From the NCBI RefSeq assembly GCF_050563535.1, contig NZ_JBNXUO010000023.1:1-64000 (forward strand): a stretch of DNA of 64,000 bases, given 5' to 3'. The DNA is from Falsiroseomonas sp050563535. GTDB taxonomy: Bacteria > Pseudomonadota > Alphaproteobacteria > Acetobacterales > Acetobacteraceae. Below the pieces are notes generated by a model, which was not told the origin of the DNA, ran no database searches, and saw nothing but the letters and a program-made list of their open reading frames with translations. Below, piece by piece: positions 16,060 through 24,162 of the stretch (its first letter is position 1; each line of letters begins with the position of its first letter). A program made the position numbers and the translations under genes.

Positions 16060-17475
16060 ATGTCTGACGCCGCGCTCGGGCTCACGCAGCTCCTGCTGTT
16101 CCTGTTCTTCATCATGCTGGGCTTCCCGATCGCCTTCACGCTGATGGCGATGGGCCTGTTCTTCGGCTATCTCGGCATGCAGGAACGCGTCTTCGACCTG
16201 CTGGTGCAGCGCACCTACGCGGTGATGGCGAACGACGTTCTGATCTCCGTCCCGCTCTTCGTGTTCATGGGCTATATCATCGAGCGGGCGAACATCCTCG
16301 ACCGGCTGTTCCGGTCCTTGCAGTTGGCGTCCGGCGGGCTGCCGGGATCGCTCGCGGTCGCGACGCTGGCGACCTGCGCGCTGTTCGCCACCGCAACCGG
16401 CATCGTCGGCGCGGTGGTCACGCTGATGGGGCTGCTCGCCTTTCCGGCGATGCTGCGCGCGGGCTACGACCCGAAGCTCGCCGCGGGCGTCACCTGCGCG
16501 GGTGGCTGCCTCGGCATCCTCATCCCGCCCTCGATCATGCTGATCCTCTATGGCGCGACGGCGGGCGTCTCGGTCGTGCAGCTCTACGCCGCGGCCTTCA
16601 TCCCCGGCGTGTCGCTGGCGCTGCTCTACATCCTCTACGCCGTCGGCGTCGGCATCTTCCGGCCGGAGATGGCCCCGCGCCTGCCGCCGGAGGAACGTAA
16701 CGTGCCGGCGCTGACGATCATCTGGGCGCTGCTGACGTCCTTCTTCCCGCTGGCGCTGCTGATCGCCTCGGTGCTCGGCTCCATCATCATGGGATTGGCG
16801 ACGCCGTCCGAGGCGGCGGCGATGGGCTCGCTCGGCTCCATCATCCTCGCCATCGCCTACCGCGCCTTCACCTGGCAGAAGCTGAAGGAAAGCGTGTTCC
16901 TGACGGCGCGGACCAGCGCGATGGTGTGCTGGCTGTTCGTGGGCAGCTACATCTTCTCCTCCGTCTTCGGCTATCTCGGCGGGCAGTCGGTGGTGGAGGA
17001 ATTCGTCAAGTCGCTGCCGCTGAACAGCTTCACCTTCATGCTGCTGGCGCAGGTCATCATCTTCATCCTGGGCTGGCCGCTGGAGTGGACCGAGATCATC
17101 GTGATCTTCGTGCCGATCTTCCTGCCGCTGCTGGACGATTTCGGAATCAGCCCGCTGTTCTTCGGCATCCTGGTGGCGCTGAACCTGCAGACCAGCTTCC
17201 TCAGCCCGCCCGTCGCGATGGCCGCCTTCTACCTGAAGGGCGTGGCGCCGCCGCATGTCCGGCTGGAGGACATCTTCAAGGGCTGCATGCCCTTCATCTA
17301 CATCGTCGTGTTCTGCATGAGCATGGTCTACATCTTCCCCGGCCTGGTCACCTGGCTGCCGGAGACGCTCTACAGCAGCGCCCCGGTCGCGCCCGGCTCT
17401 CCGACGATGCTGGATGCGCCGCCGGCCGGCGGCTTCCAGGAGCAGGAGGAACTCAGCCTCCCGCCGCTGAACTGA
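16060..17475 (+). CDS. TRAP transporter large permease (DctM)
   Basis: A 471-residue sodium-coupled permease with about 12 hydrophobic segments. Typical DctM features are the N-terminal L-G-F-P-I-A-F-T-L, the motif G-G-C-L-G-I-L-I-P-P-S, A-T-P-S-E-A-A-A-M-G, and a late L-N-L-Q-T-S-F-L-S-P-P-V. The start at 16060 is chosen because AAGAAG precedes it and translation then begins just before the first membrane helix. The stop overlaps the start of the following hydratase-like gene by one base. Confidence 0.9.
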   Translation: MSDAALGLTQLLLFLFFIMLGFPIAFTLMAMGLFFGYLGMQERVFDLLVQRTYAVMANDVLISVPLFVFMGYIIERANILDRLFRSLQLASGGLPGSLAVATLATCALFATATGIVGAVVTLMGLLAFPAMLRAGYDPKLAAGVTCAGGCLGILIPPSIMLILYGATAGVSVVQLYAAAFIPGVSLALLYILYAVGVGIFRPEMAPRLPPEERNVPALTIIWALLTSFFPLALLIASVLGSIIMGLATPSEAAAMGSLGSIILAIAYRAFTWQKLKESVFLTARTSAMVCWLFVGSYIFSSVFGYLGGQSVVEEFVKSLPLNSFTFMLLAQVIIFILGWPLEWTEIIVIFVPIFLPLLDDFGISPLFFGILVALNLQTSFLSPPVAMAAFYLKGVAPPHVRLEDIFKGCMPFIYIVVFCMSMVYIFPGLVTWLPETLYSSAPVAPGSPTMLDAPPAGGFQEQEELSLPPLN

Positions 17476-18176
17476 TGGGGGGCTGGAGCCCGGAGACGGC
17501 GGCGCGCTGGCTGGCCGAGGCGGTCGAGACGGGCAATCCGCTCGCCGCCCTGCCGGAGGAGATCGCCCCGCGCGACCTGCCGCAGGCCGAGGAGGTCTCG
17601 GCCGCGGTGCTCGACGCGCTCGGCATCGCACCATGCGGGCTGCGCCTGCTGCGGCGGGAGGACGGCACCGTCCTGGCGGGCCCGATGGTCGAGGGGCGGC
17701 TGGTCCCCTCTGGCGCCGCGGTCGCGCTGCGCTCGATCCGCCATCCCGTCGCGACGGCGGCCGTGGTCGGCGTACTGGCGGCACCGCTGGAGCCGGGGGA
17801 CGACGCACCGCCGGCCTTCGCCCGCCTGCATCCCGCCATCGACATCGCCGCCACGCGCTTCACCGAGGCGCCGGCCGATGCCGTCGCGCTGACCGCCGAT
17901 CTCGGGCGGCTCGGCCTTGTGGTGGCAGGGAAGGGGAAGGCGCTGCCCCCCGGCCCGCTCCGGATCGCGCTGGGCCTCAAGGAAGGCCGGCGTCGCGGGC
18001 AGGAGATGGACATCGCCGCCGCGCTGGCCGAGGCGGGGCGCGCCGCGCGCGCCTGGGGCGGGCTGCCCGCCGGGGCGCTGCTGGTCGTCGCGGGGCTGAC
18101 CCCGCCCGCCGCTGCCGAGGGGCGGCTGCGCGCCTCGCTCGGCGCGCTGGGCGGCGCGGAGGTCCTCTTCTCCTAA
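17475..18176 (+). CDS. 2-keto-4-pentenoate hydratase-like protein (FAH superfamily)
   Basis: A 233-residue protein whose strand order follows MhpD/2-oxopent-4-enoate hydratases: A-V-V-G-V-L-A-A-P-L-E-P, then L-H-P-A-I-D-I-A-A-T-R, then A-D-L-G-R-L-G-L-V-V-A-G, and a final L-P-A-G-A-L-L-V-V-A-G-L-T with L-G-A-L-G-G-A-E-V. Some metal-binding acidic residues are not obvious, so activity is uncertain. It overlaps the TRAP permease stop by one base, suggesting that the imported acid, or a product of it, is its substrate. Confidence 0.6.
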   Translation: MGGWSPETAARWLAEAVETGNPLAALPEEIAPRDLPQAEEVSAAVLDALGIAPCGLRLLRREDGTVLAGPMVEGRLVPSGAAVALRSIRHPVATAAVVGVLAAPLEPGDDAPPAFARLHPAIDIAATRFTEAPADAVALTADLGRLGLVVAGKGKALPPGPLRIALGLKEGRRRGQEMDIAAALAEAGRAARAWGGLPAGALLVVAGLTPPAAAEGRLRASLGALGGAEVLFS

Positions 18177-18188
18177 CCCTGCGGCGCG

Positions 18189-18560
18189 TCACCCGGCGCG
18201 GAAGCGCGCCGCCGTCACCGGGTCGTCCCGCAGCGCCGCCGCCACCTCCGCCCGCGCCGCCTCCGTCTCCGCCAGCGCCACCACGCGGTCGAACCAGCCG
18301 CAGTCGCCGCGCACCCGCGCCTGGAACAGGCGGTCGAGCGCGGTCGCGGCCGGGCCGCGGCCGGCGCAGCAGCTGCACGCCGGCAGGTGGGACGGGCCGC
18401 TGAGGTCGAAGCTGACGAGCGCCACCGCGCCCGCCGGCCGGTCCGGAGGCGGCGCCTCCGCCAGCACGGCGGCCGGCCTGCCGCCCGCCAGGGCGGCGCG
18501 CAGCGCGGCTTCGTCGGCCACGGTCACAAGGGGGATACGGGCGTCGATCGACCATGCCAT
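18189..18560 (-). CDS. hypothetical protein with a CxCC motif
   Basis: A 123-residue protein of unknown function. L-V-S-F-D-L-S-G-P lies at about 49–57, and the cysteine group C-S-C-C at 62–65 is followed by a helix and F-D-R-V-V-A-L. CxCC followed by a helix is a hallmark of CobW-type (G3E) metal GTPases, but here there is no P-loop and the protein is far too short, so it could be only a metal-binding relative. It is read divergently from the ArsR–methyltransferase gene, and the palindrome at 18568 lies seven bases before its start codon. Confidence 0.5.
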   Translation of the reverse strand: MAWSIDARIPLVTVADEAALRAALAGGRPAAVLAEAPPPDRPAGAVALVSFDLSGPSHLPACSCCAGRGPAATALDRLFQARVRGDCGWFDRVVALAETEAARAEVAAALRDDPVTAARFRAG

Positions 18561-18567
18561 GCGCTGG

Positions 18568-18587
18568 ACATAAGGATATGTTTATGT
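18568..18587. promoter_or_regulatory. palindromic operator before the ArsR–methyltransferase gene
   Basis: ACATAAGGATATGTTTATGT is symmetric at 16 of 20 positions (arms ACATAA/TTATGT with an ATAT centre). It is AT-rich in a GC-rich setting and lies in the 54-base gap between two divergent genes. ArsR-family regulators bind this kind of site; the S-adenosylhomocysteine-responsive SahR is a good candidate given metH downstream. Binding is inferred. Confidence 0.6.
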
Positions 18588-18614
18588 CATTTGCAAGCGC
18601 CTGAAGGGGTGCCC

Positions 18615-19565
18615 ATGGACCGTCTGCTCATGCAGCTCCGCGCCGCGGCGGAGCCGACGCGGCTTCGCCTGCTGGCGCTCTGCGCGCGGCAGCCGCTCTG
18701 CGTGAGCGATCTCTGCGACGTGCTGGGCCAGTCCCAGCCGCGGCTGTCGCGCCACCTCAAGCTGCTGGTCGAGGCCGGGCTGCTGGAGCGCATCCCCGAA
18801 GGGTCGAACGCCTATTTCCAGCTGCCCGCCGGCGCCGAGCTCGCGCGCCTGCTGCTGGCCCGCCTGCCGGAGGAGGACCCGCGCCTCTCGGCCGACCGGC
18901 GCGCCGCCGCGCGGCTCGCCGCCGAACGCGCGCGGCATGCGAGCGAGGCCTTCCGCAGCCACGGCATGGATTGGGACGAGATGCGGGCCCTCGGCCTCGC
19001 CGCGGCCGACACCGAACAGGCGCTGCTGGCCGCGATGCCGCCGCGCGTGGGCGCGCTGCTCGACATCGGCACCGGCACGGGGCGGCTGCTGGAGCTGGTG
19101 GCGGACCGGGCGGGGCGCGCCATCGGCGTCGATGCAAGCCGCGACATGCTGGCCCTGGCCCGTGCGCGGATCGCGGAACGCGGCCTTGCACATCGCTGCG
19201 CGGTCCGGCAGGCCGACATGTACCGCCTGCCCTTCGGCGACGGCGCCTTCGACGTGGTGACGCTGCAGATGGTGCTGCACTACGCCGAGGACCCGGCCGC
19301 CGCGGTCGCGGAAGCCGCGCGCGTGCTGCATCCGGAAGGGCTGCTGCTGGTCGCCGACCTGGCGCCGCATGACCGCGCCGAGCTGATGCAGCGGCACGCC
19401 CATCGCTGGCCAGGCTTCGACGATGCCGCCATCGCGGGCTGGCTGGGCGCGGCCGGATGCGCCCCGGGCGCGCCGGTGGACGTGCCCGGCCCGCTCGCCG
19501 TCCGGCTCTGGCCCGCGCATCGCGTGCCGGGCTTCGCCCCTGCCTCCCCCGCCGTCGCCCTCTGA
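18615..19565 (+). CDS. ArsR-type regulator fused to a SAM-dependent methyltransferase (SahR-like)
   Basis: A 316-residue fusion. Residues about 5–85 are an ArsR winged helix (L-R-A-A-A-E-P-T-R-L-R-L-L-A-L, S-Q-P-R-L-S-R-H-L-K-L-L). Residues about 140–290 are a class I methyltransferase with motif I L-D-I-G-T-G-T-G-R (149–157) and G-V-D-A-S. No arsenic-type C-V-C metal site is present. Such fusions beside methionine-cycle genes match the SahR idea, in which the domain senses S-adenosylhomocysteine and derepresses the pathway. It lies 16 bases before metH and probably forms an operon with it. Confidence 0.82.
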   Translation: MDRLLMQLRAAAEPTRLRLLALCARQPLCVSDLCDVLGQSQPRLSRHLKLLVEAGLLERIPEGSNAYFQLPAGAELARLLLARLPEEDPRLSADRRAAARLAAERARHASEAFRSHGMDWDEMRALGLAAADTEQALLAAMPPRVGALLDIGTGTGRLLELVADRAGRAIGVDASRDMLALARARIAERGLAHRCAVRQADMYRLPFGDGAFDVVTLQMVLHYAEDPAAAVAEAARVLHPEGLLLVADLAPHDRAELMQRHAHRWPGFDDAAIAGWLGAAGCAPGAPVDVPGPLAVRLWPAHRVPGFAPASPAVAL

Positions 19566-19581
19566 CCCCAGGACAACGACC

Positions 19582-22500
19582 ATGACCTCCCGCCCCCATC
19601 TCCTCGATGCGCTGCGTGACCAGGTGCTGCTCTGCGACGGCGGCATGGGCGCGCGCGTGCAGGCGATGACGCTCGACGTGGAGCGCGATTTCTGGGGCAA
19701 GGAGAACTGCACGGAGGTGCTGAACCTCTCCCGCCCAGACATCGTGCGGGAGATCCACCGCAGCTACTACGCGGCGGGGTCCGACATGGTGCTGACCAAC
19801 AGCTTCGGCGGCAGCCCCGTGACGCTCGGCGAGTTCGAGCTGGAGGACAAGGCGTTCGAGATCAACAGGCTGTCCGTCGAGCTGGCGCGCGAGGCGGCGG
19901 AGAGCTTCGCCGATGGCCGCCACCGCTGGGTGGTGGGCGACATCGGGCCGGGGACGAAGCTGCCCTCGCTCGGCAACATCGGCTACGACGCGCTGGAAGC
20001 GGCGCTGGTGGTGCAGTGCCGCGGGCTGATCGCGGGCGGGGCGGATGCGATCCTGACCGAGACGAACCAGGACACGCTCTACATCAAGGCCGCGGTGAAC
20101 GCGGCGAAGATCGCGAAGGCCGAGGCGGGGTCCGACATCCCGGTCTTCGTGCAGGTGACGGTCGAGACCACGGGCACGCTGCTGGTCGGCCCCGACATCG
20201 CCGCCGCGACCACGGTGGTGCAGGCGCTCGACGTGCCGCTGATCGGGCTGAACTGCGCGACCGGCCCGCAGGAGATGGCGGAGCACATCCGCTGGCTGTC
20301 GCGCAACTGGCCCGGCCTGCTGAGCGTGCAGCCCAATGCCGGCCTGCCGGAGCTGGTGGATGGGAAGACCCATTACCCGCTCGGCGCCGCCGAGCTCGCG
20401 ACCTGGATGGAGCGCTTCATCCGCGAGGACGGGCTGAACCTGATCGGCGGCTGCTGCGGCACCTCCACCCCGCATATCGAGGCGCTGGACGGCCTGCTGC
20501 GGCGGCTGGATGGCGGGCGCTTCCGCCCGGCGCCGGTGGCGCGGAAGGTGGTGTGGATGCCCTCCGTCGCCAGCCTCTACAGCCAGACGGCGCTGCGGCA
20601 GGAGAACAGCTACTTCTCGATCGGCGAACGCTGCAACGCCAACGGGTCGAAGGCGTGGCGGGAACGCCAGGCCGCGCATGACTGGGACGGCTGCCTGGCG
20701 ATCGCGCGCGAACAGGTGGCGGAGGGGTCGAACAGCCTCGACGTCTGCACCGCCTTCGTCGGCCGCGACGAGATGGGCGAGATGAACGAGGTGGTCCGCC
20801 GCTTCACCTCCAGCGTGAACAGCCCGCTCGTCATCGACAGCACCGAGACGCCGGTGATCGAGGCCGCGCTGAAGCTGCATGGCGGCAAGCCCATCATCAA
20901 TTCCATCAACTTCGAGGACGGGGAAGGGGCGGCGCGGGACCGGATGCTGCTGGCGCGGAAGTTCGGCGCGGCGGTGATCGCACTCACCATCGACGAGGTC
21001 GGCATGGCAAAGACCGCCGAGGACAAGCTGCGCATCGCGGCGCGGCTGGTGGACTTCGCCTGCACGCGGCACGGCCTGCCGCAGTCCGACCTGATGATCG
21101 ACCCGCTGACCTTCACCATCGCGACCGGCAACGAGGACGACCGCAAGCTCGGCCTCTGGACGCTGGAGGGCATCCGGATGATCCGCGACGCCTTCCCGGA
21201 CATCCAGATCATCCTCGGCCTGTCGAACATCAGCTTCGGCCTGAACCCGGCCGCGCGGCACGTCCTGAACAGCGTCTTCCTGGACCACGCCGTGAAGGCG
21301 GGGATGACGGGCGCCATCGTCCACGTCTCCAAGATCAAGCCGCTGCACCAGATCCCGCCCGAGGAGGTGCAGGTGGCGGAGGACCTGATCTTCGACCGCC
21401 GGCGCGAGGGCTACGACCCGCTGCAGCGGATGCTGGAGATGTTCGCCGGCCGCAAGGCCGCCGACGCGGCCGCGAAGAAGCGCGCCGAGACGGTGGAGGG
21501 GCGCCTGAAGGACCGCATCGTGGACGGCGACCGCAAGGGGCTGGAGGATGAGCTGGCCGATGCGCTGGCCAAGGGCCTCGCGCCGCTGTCCATCATCAAC
21601 GACGTCCTTCTCGACGGCATGAAGGTGGTGGGGGAGCTGTTCGGCGCGGGCAAGATGCAGCTGCCCTTCGTCCTGCAATCCGCCGAGACGATGAAGGCCG
21701 CCGTCGCCTGGCTCGAGCCCCACATGGAGCGCGTGGAGGGGCAGGAGAAGGGCATCATCGTGCTCGGCACGGTGAAGGGCGACGTGCACGACATCGGCAA
21801 GAACCTGGTCGACATCATCCTGACCAACAACGGCTACAAGGTCGTCAACCTCGGCATCAAGGTGCCGCTCGGCGACATCGTGAGCGCCGCGAAGCAGCAC
21901 AAGGCGCATGCCATCGGCATGAGCGGCCTGCTGGTGAAGTCCACCGTGGTGATGCGCGAGAACCTGGAGGAGATGTCCCGCCAGGGAATCGAGCTGCCGG
22001 TGCTGCTCGGCGGGGCGGCGCTGACGCGCAACTACGTCGAGGACGACTGCGTGAAGTCCTATGCCTGCGGCCGCGTGGCCTATGCGCGGGACGCCTTCGA
22101 CGGCCTGCACCTGATGGACAAGGTGATGGGCAACGGCTTCGACGACTACCTCGCCGCGCTGCAGGCGAAGCGGAAGGGGAAGTCGAGGAACGAGAAGCGC
22201 GTGCTCGGCACCGCCGACCCGCGCGGCTTCGCCCCCGTCGATGCCGGCTACGCCCAGGCCCGGCGCCGGCGCGAGACGGCGGCCGAGCCGGTGCCCGTGC
22301 CGCCCTTCTGGGGCGCGCGCGTGATGGAGGCCGACCCGCGCGCGGTGGTGCCCTTCATCAACGAACGCAGCCTGTACCAATTCCAGTGGGGCTTCCGGAA
22401 GGCGGGCCGCAGCCTGGAGGATTTCCTCGGCTGGGCGAAGCAGGAGCTGCGCCCGGTGCTGAAGCGCATGCTGGCGCTGAGCGAGGAGCAGCGGATCCTC

Positions 22501-23085
22501 CGCCCGCAGGCGATCTACGGCTACTGGAAATGCGCCGGCGTCGGCAACGACCTGGTGCTGTTCGAGCAGGACGGCACCACCGAGGCCTGCCGCTTCACCC
22601 TGCCGCGCCAGCCGAAGGAGGATGGCGAGTGCATCGCCGACTTCGTCCGCGACATCGCCGACGGGCCGGAGGCGCGCGACGTCATCGGGCTGCAGGTCGT
22701 CACCGTCGGCCAGAAGGCGTCCGACATGGCGCGGGAATGGTTCGAGGAGAACCGCTACCAGGACTACCTCTACCTGCACGGCCTTTCGGTGGAGATGGCC
22801 GAGGCGATGGCGGAATACGTCCACAAGCGCATCCGCGCCGAACTCGGCTATGCCGCGGATGACGAGCGCGACATCGAGAAGATGCTGAGCCAGGGCTACC
22901 GCGGCGGCCGCTATTCCTTCGGCTACCCCGCCTGCCCGCGGCTGGAGGACCAGGTGCCGCTGCTGCGGCTGCTGGGGGCGGAGCGCATCGGGGTCTCGAT
23001 CAGCGACGAGTGGCAGCTGCACCCCGAGCAGTCGACGAGCGCCATCGTGCTGCACCATCCGCGGGCGAAGTACTTCACGGTCTAG
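19582..23085 (+). CDS. metH: cobalamin-dependent methionine synthase
   Basis: A complete 1167-residue MetH. It transfers a methyl group from methyltetrahydrofolate through cobalamin to homocysteine. Order: homocysteine/zinc domain (L-N-C-A and G-G-C-C at 289–292), pterin domain, helical cap, cobalamin domain with D-V-H-D-I-G (734–739, the axial histidine loop), and the C-terminal AdoMet reactivation domain with R-Y-S-F-G-Y-P-A-C-P. The C-terminal domain is kept whole, unlike the split MetH of some relatives. Start by ATG after GGACAACGAC. Vitamin B12 demand fits the adenosyltransferase gene at 25130. Confidence 0.97.
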   Translation: MTSRPHLLDALRDQVLLCDGGMGARVQAMTLDVERDFWGKENCTEVLNLSRPDIVREIHRSYYAAGSDMVLTNSFGGSPVTLGEFELEDKAFEINRLSVELAREAAESFADGRHRWVVGDIGPGTKLPSLGNIGYDALEAALVVQCRGLIAGGADAILTETNQDTLYIKAAVNAAKIAKAEAGSDIPVFVQVTVETTGTLLVGPDIAAATTVVQALDVPLIGLNCATGPQEMAEHIRWLSRNWPGLLSVQPNAGLPELVDGKTHYPLGAAELATWMERFIREDGLNLIGGCCGTSTPHIEALDGLLRRLDGGRFRPAPVARKVVWMPSVASLYSQTALRQENSYFSIGERCNANGSKAWRERQAAHDWDGCLAIAREQVAEGSNSLDVCTAFVGRDEMGEMNEVVRRFTSSVNSPLVIDSTETPVIEAALKLHGGKPIINSINFEDGEGAARDRMLLARKFGAAVIALTIDEVGMAKTAEDKLRIAARLVDFACTRHGLPQSDLMIDPLTFTIATGNEDDRKLGLWTLEGIRMIRDAFPDIQIILGLSNISFGLNPAARHVLNSVFLDHAVKAGMTGAIVHVSKIKPLHQIPPEEVQVAEDLIFDRRREGYDPLQRMLEMFAGRKAADAAAKKRAETVEGRLKDRIVDGDRKGLEDELADALAKGLAPLSIINDVLLDGMKVVGELFGAGKMQLPFVLQSAETMKAAVAWLEPHMERVEGQEKGIIVLGTVKGDVHDIGKNLVDIILTNNGYKVVNLGIKVPLGDIVSAAKQHKAHAIGMSGLLVKSTVVMRENLEEMSRQGIELPVLLGGAALTRNYVEDDCVKSYACGRVAYARDAFDGLHLMDKVMGNGFDDYLAALQAKRKGKSRNEKRVLGTADPRGFAPVDAGYAQARRRRETAAEPVPVPPFWGARVMEADPRAVVPFINERSLYQFQWGFRKAGRSLEDFLGWAKQELRPVLKRMLALSEEQRILRPQAIYGYWKCAGVGNDLVLFEQDGTTEACRFTLPRQPKEDGECIADFVRDIADGPEARDVIGLQVVTVGQKASDMAREWFEENRYQDYLYLHGLSVEMAEAMAEYVHKRIRAELGYAADDERDIEKMLSQGYRGGRYSFGYPACPRLEDQVPLLRLLGAERIGVSISDEWQLHPEQSTSAIVLHHPRAKYFTV

Positions 23086-23101
23086 CTGCTTGTCCAAGCG
23101 G

Positions 23102-23140
23102 CTGATCCACCGCTCCGGCGATTCCGCCTTCGCGGATCAG
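23102..23140 (+). terminator. hairpin after metH
   Basis: CTGATCC and GGATCAG form a 7-bp stem around 25 bases, starting 16 bases after the metH stop. The interior is GC-rich and can pair further. It could end the metH message. Confidence 0.4.
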
Positions 23141-23168
23141 TCGCCAGGGTCCCGCCCACGAAGGGGGG

Positions 23169-23202
23169 GCGCGGGGCGGGGCAGCCATGCCCCGTCCCGC
23201 GC
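23169..23202 (+). terminator. 14-bp GC hairpin between metH and the cation efflux gene
   Basis: The arms GCGCGGGGCGGGGC and GCCCCGTCCCGCGC pair over 14 positions, with one G–T wobble, around a 6-base loop. A second hairpin (GCCCCGC at 23205, GCGGGGC at 23221) follows at once. No T tract is seen. The pair sits 73 bases before the next gene, so it may be a terminator or a structured leader. Confidence 0.5.
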
Positions 23203-23274
23203 TTGCCCCGCGGCCGCCCGGCGGGGCATCAAGCGCCGCCAGAACGGAGCCCGCCGCGTGCCGAGCCGCCTGCC

Positions 23275-24162
23275 ATGACCCGCACCGAGAGCATCGCCGC
23301 GACCTCCGTGGTGGTGGCCCTGGTGGTGCTCGCCCTCAAGACCGGGGCCTGGTGGCTGACGGGCAGCGTGGCGCTGTTCGCCGATGCGCTGGAATCGGTG
23401 GTGAACGTGGCGGCGGCGGTGGCGGCGCTGGCGGCGGTGCGCTTTTCCGCCCTGCCGCCCGATGCCAACCATCCCTATGGCCACGCAAAGGCCGAATACT
23501 TCTCGGCGGTGCTGGAAGGCGCGCTGATCGTCCTCGCCGCCCTGCTGATCCTGAACGAGGCCTGGGTCGCCTACCAGAATCCCCGCGCACCCGGCCAGGC
23601 GCCGGCGGGCCTGCTGGTCGCGGCGGTCGCCACCACGGTGAACGCCATCTGGTCGGGCGTGCTGTTCCGCCGCGGGCGGGCCGCGCGGTCGCCGGCGCTG
23701 CTGGCCGATGCGCGGCACCTGCTGGCGGATGTCGTGACCTCGGCCGGCGTGCTGGTGGGGGTGGCGCTGGTGGCGCTGACCGGGGTGCTGTGGCTCGACC
23801 CGCTGCTGGCGGCGCTGACGGCGGTGAACATCCTGTTTTCCGGCTGGCGGCTGATGCGCGAATCCGTGGGCGGCCTGATGGACGAGGCGGTGCCGGCCGA
23901 TCGCCTGGCGCGGATACGCGGCCTGGTCGCCGGGCATGCCGAAGGCGCGATCGAGGCGCATGACCTCCGCACCCGCCATTCCGGCCGCTTCACCTTCGTG
24001 GAGTTCCACCTGGTGGTCCCGGGCGACATGACGGTGACGGCGGCGCATGAGATCTGCGACCGGATCGAGGGCGCGCTGAAGGCGGAACTGGAGACCGCCG
24101 TCATCACCATCCATGTCGAGCCCGAGGGCAAGGCGAAGCACCGGGGCGTGCTGGTGCTGTGA
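23275..24162 (+). CDS. cation diffusion facilitator family transporter
   Basis: A 295-residue CDF (ZnT-type) exporter that moves divalent metal, probably Zn2+, Fe2+ or Mn2+, out of the cytoplasm against protons. There are six membrane segments. Metal-site residues are seen as A-D-A-L-E-S in helix 2 and A-D-A-R-H-L-L-A-D in helix 5 (H-x-x-x-D type). H-P-Y-G-H-A-K-A-E-Y lies between helices 2 and 3. The C-terminal soluble domain contains H-D-L-R-T-R and late histidines. The start at 23275 is chosen over a TTG at 23203, which sits inside hairpin sequence. Its stop overlaps the tonB-like start. Confidence 0.88.
   Translation: MTRTESIAATSVVVALVVLALKTGAWWLTGSVALFADALESVVNVAAAVAALAAVRFSALPPDANHPYGHAKAEYFSAVLEGALIVLAALLILNEAWVAYQNPRAPGQAPAGLLVAAVATTVNAIWSGVLFRRGRAARSPALLADARHLLADVVTSAGVLVGVALVALTGVLWLDPLLAALTAVNILFSGWRLMRESVGGLMDEAVPADRLARIRGLVAGHAEGAIEAHDLRTRHSGRFTFVEFHLVVPGDMTVTAAHEICDRIEGALKAELETAVITIHVEPEGKAKHRGVLVL

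Noticed and set aside
18757..23097. Very long open frame on the minus strand opposite metH
   Set aside because: Opposite strand of a complete, clearly recognisable metH. Its protein is low-complexity and His/Arg/Ala-rich, as expected from the mirror of GC-rich codons. Similar long mirror frames across 2504–5998, 27619–29649 and 43584–45659 were dropped for the same reason.
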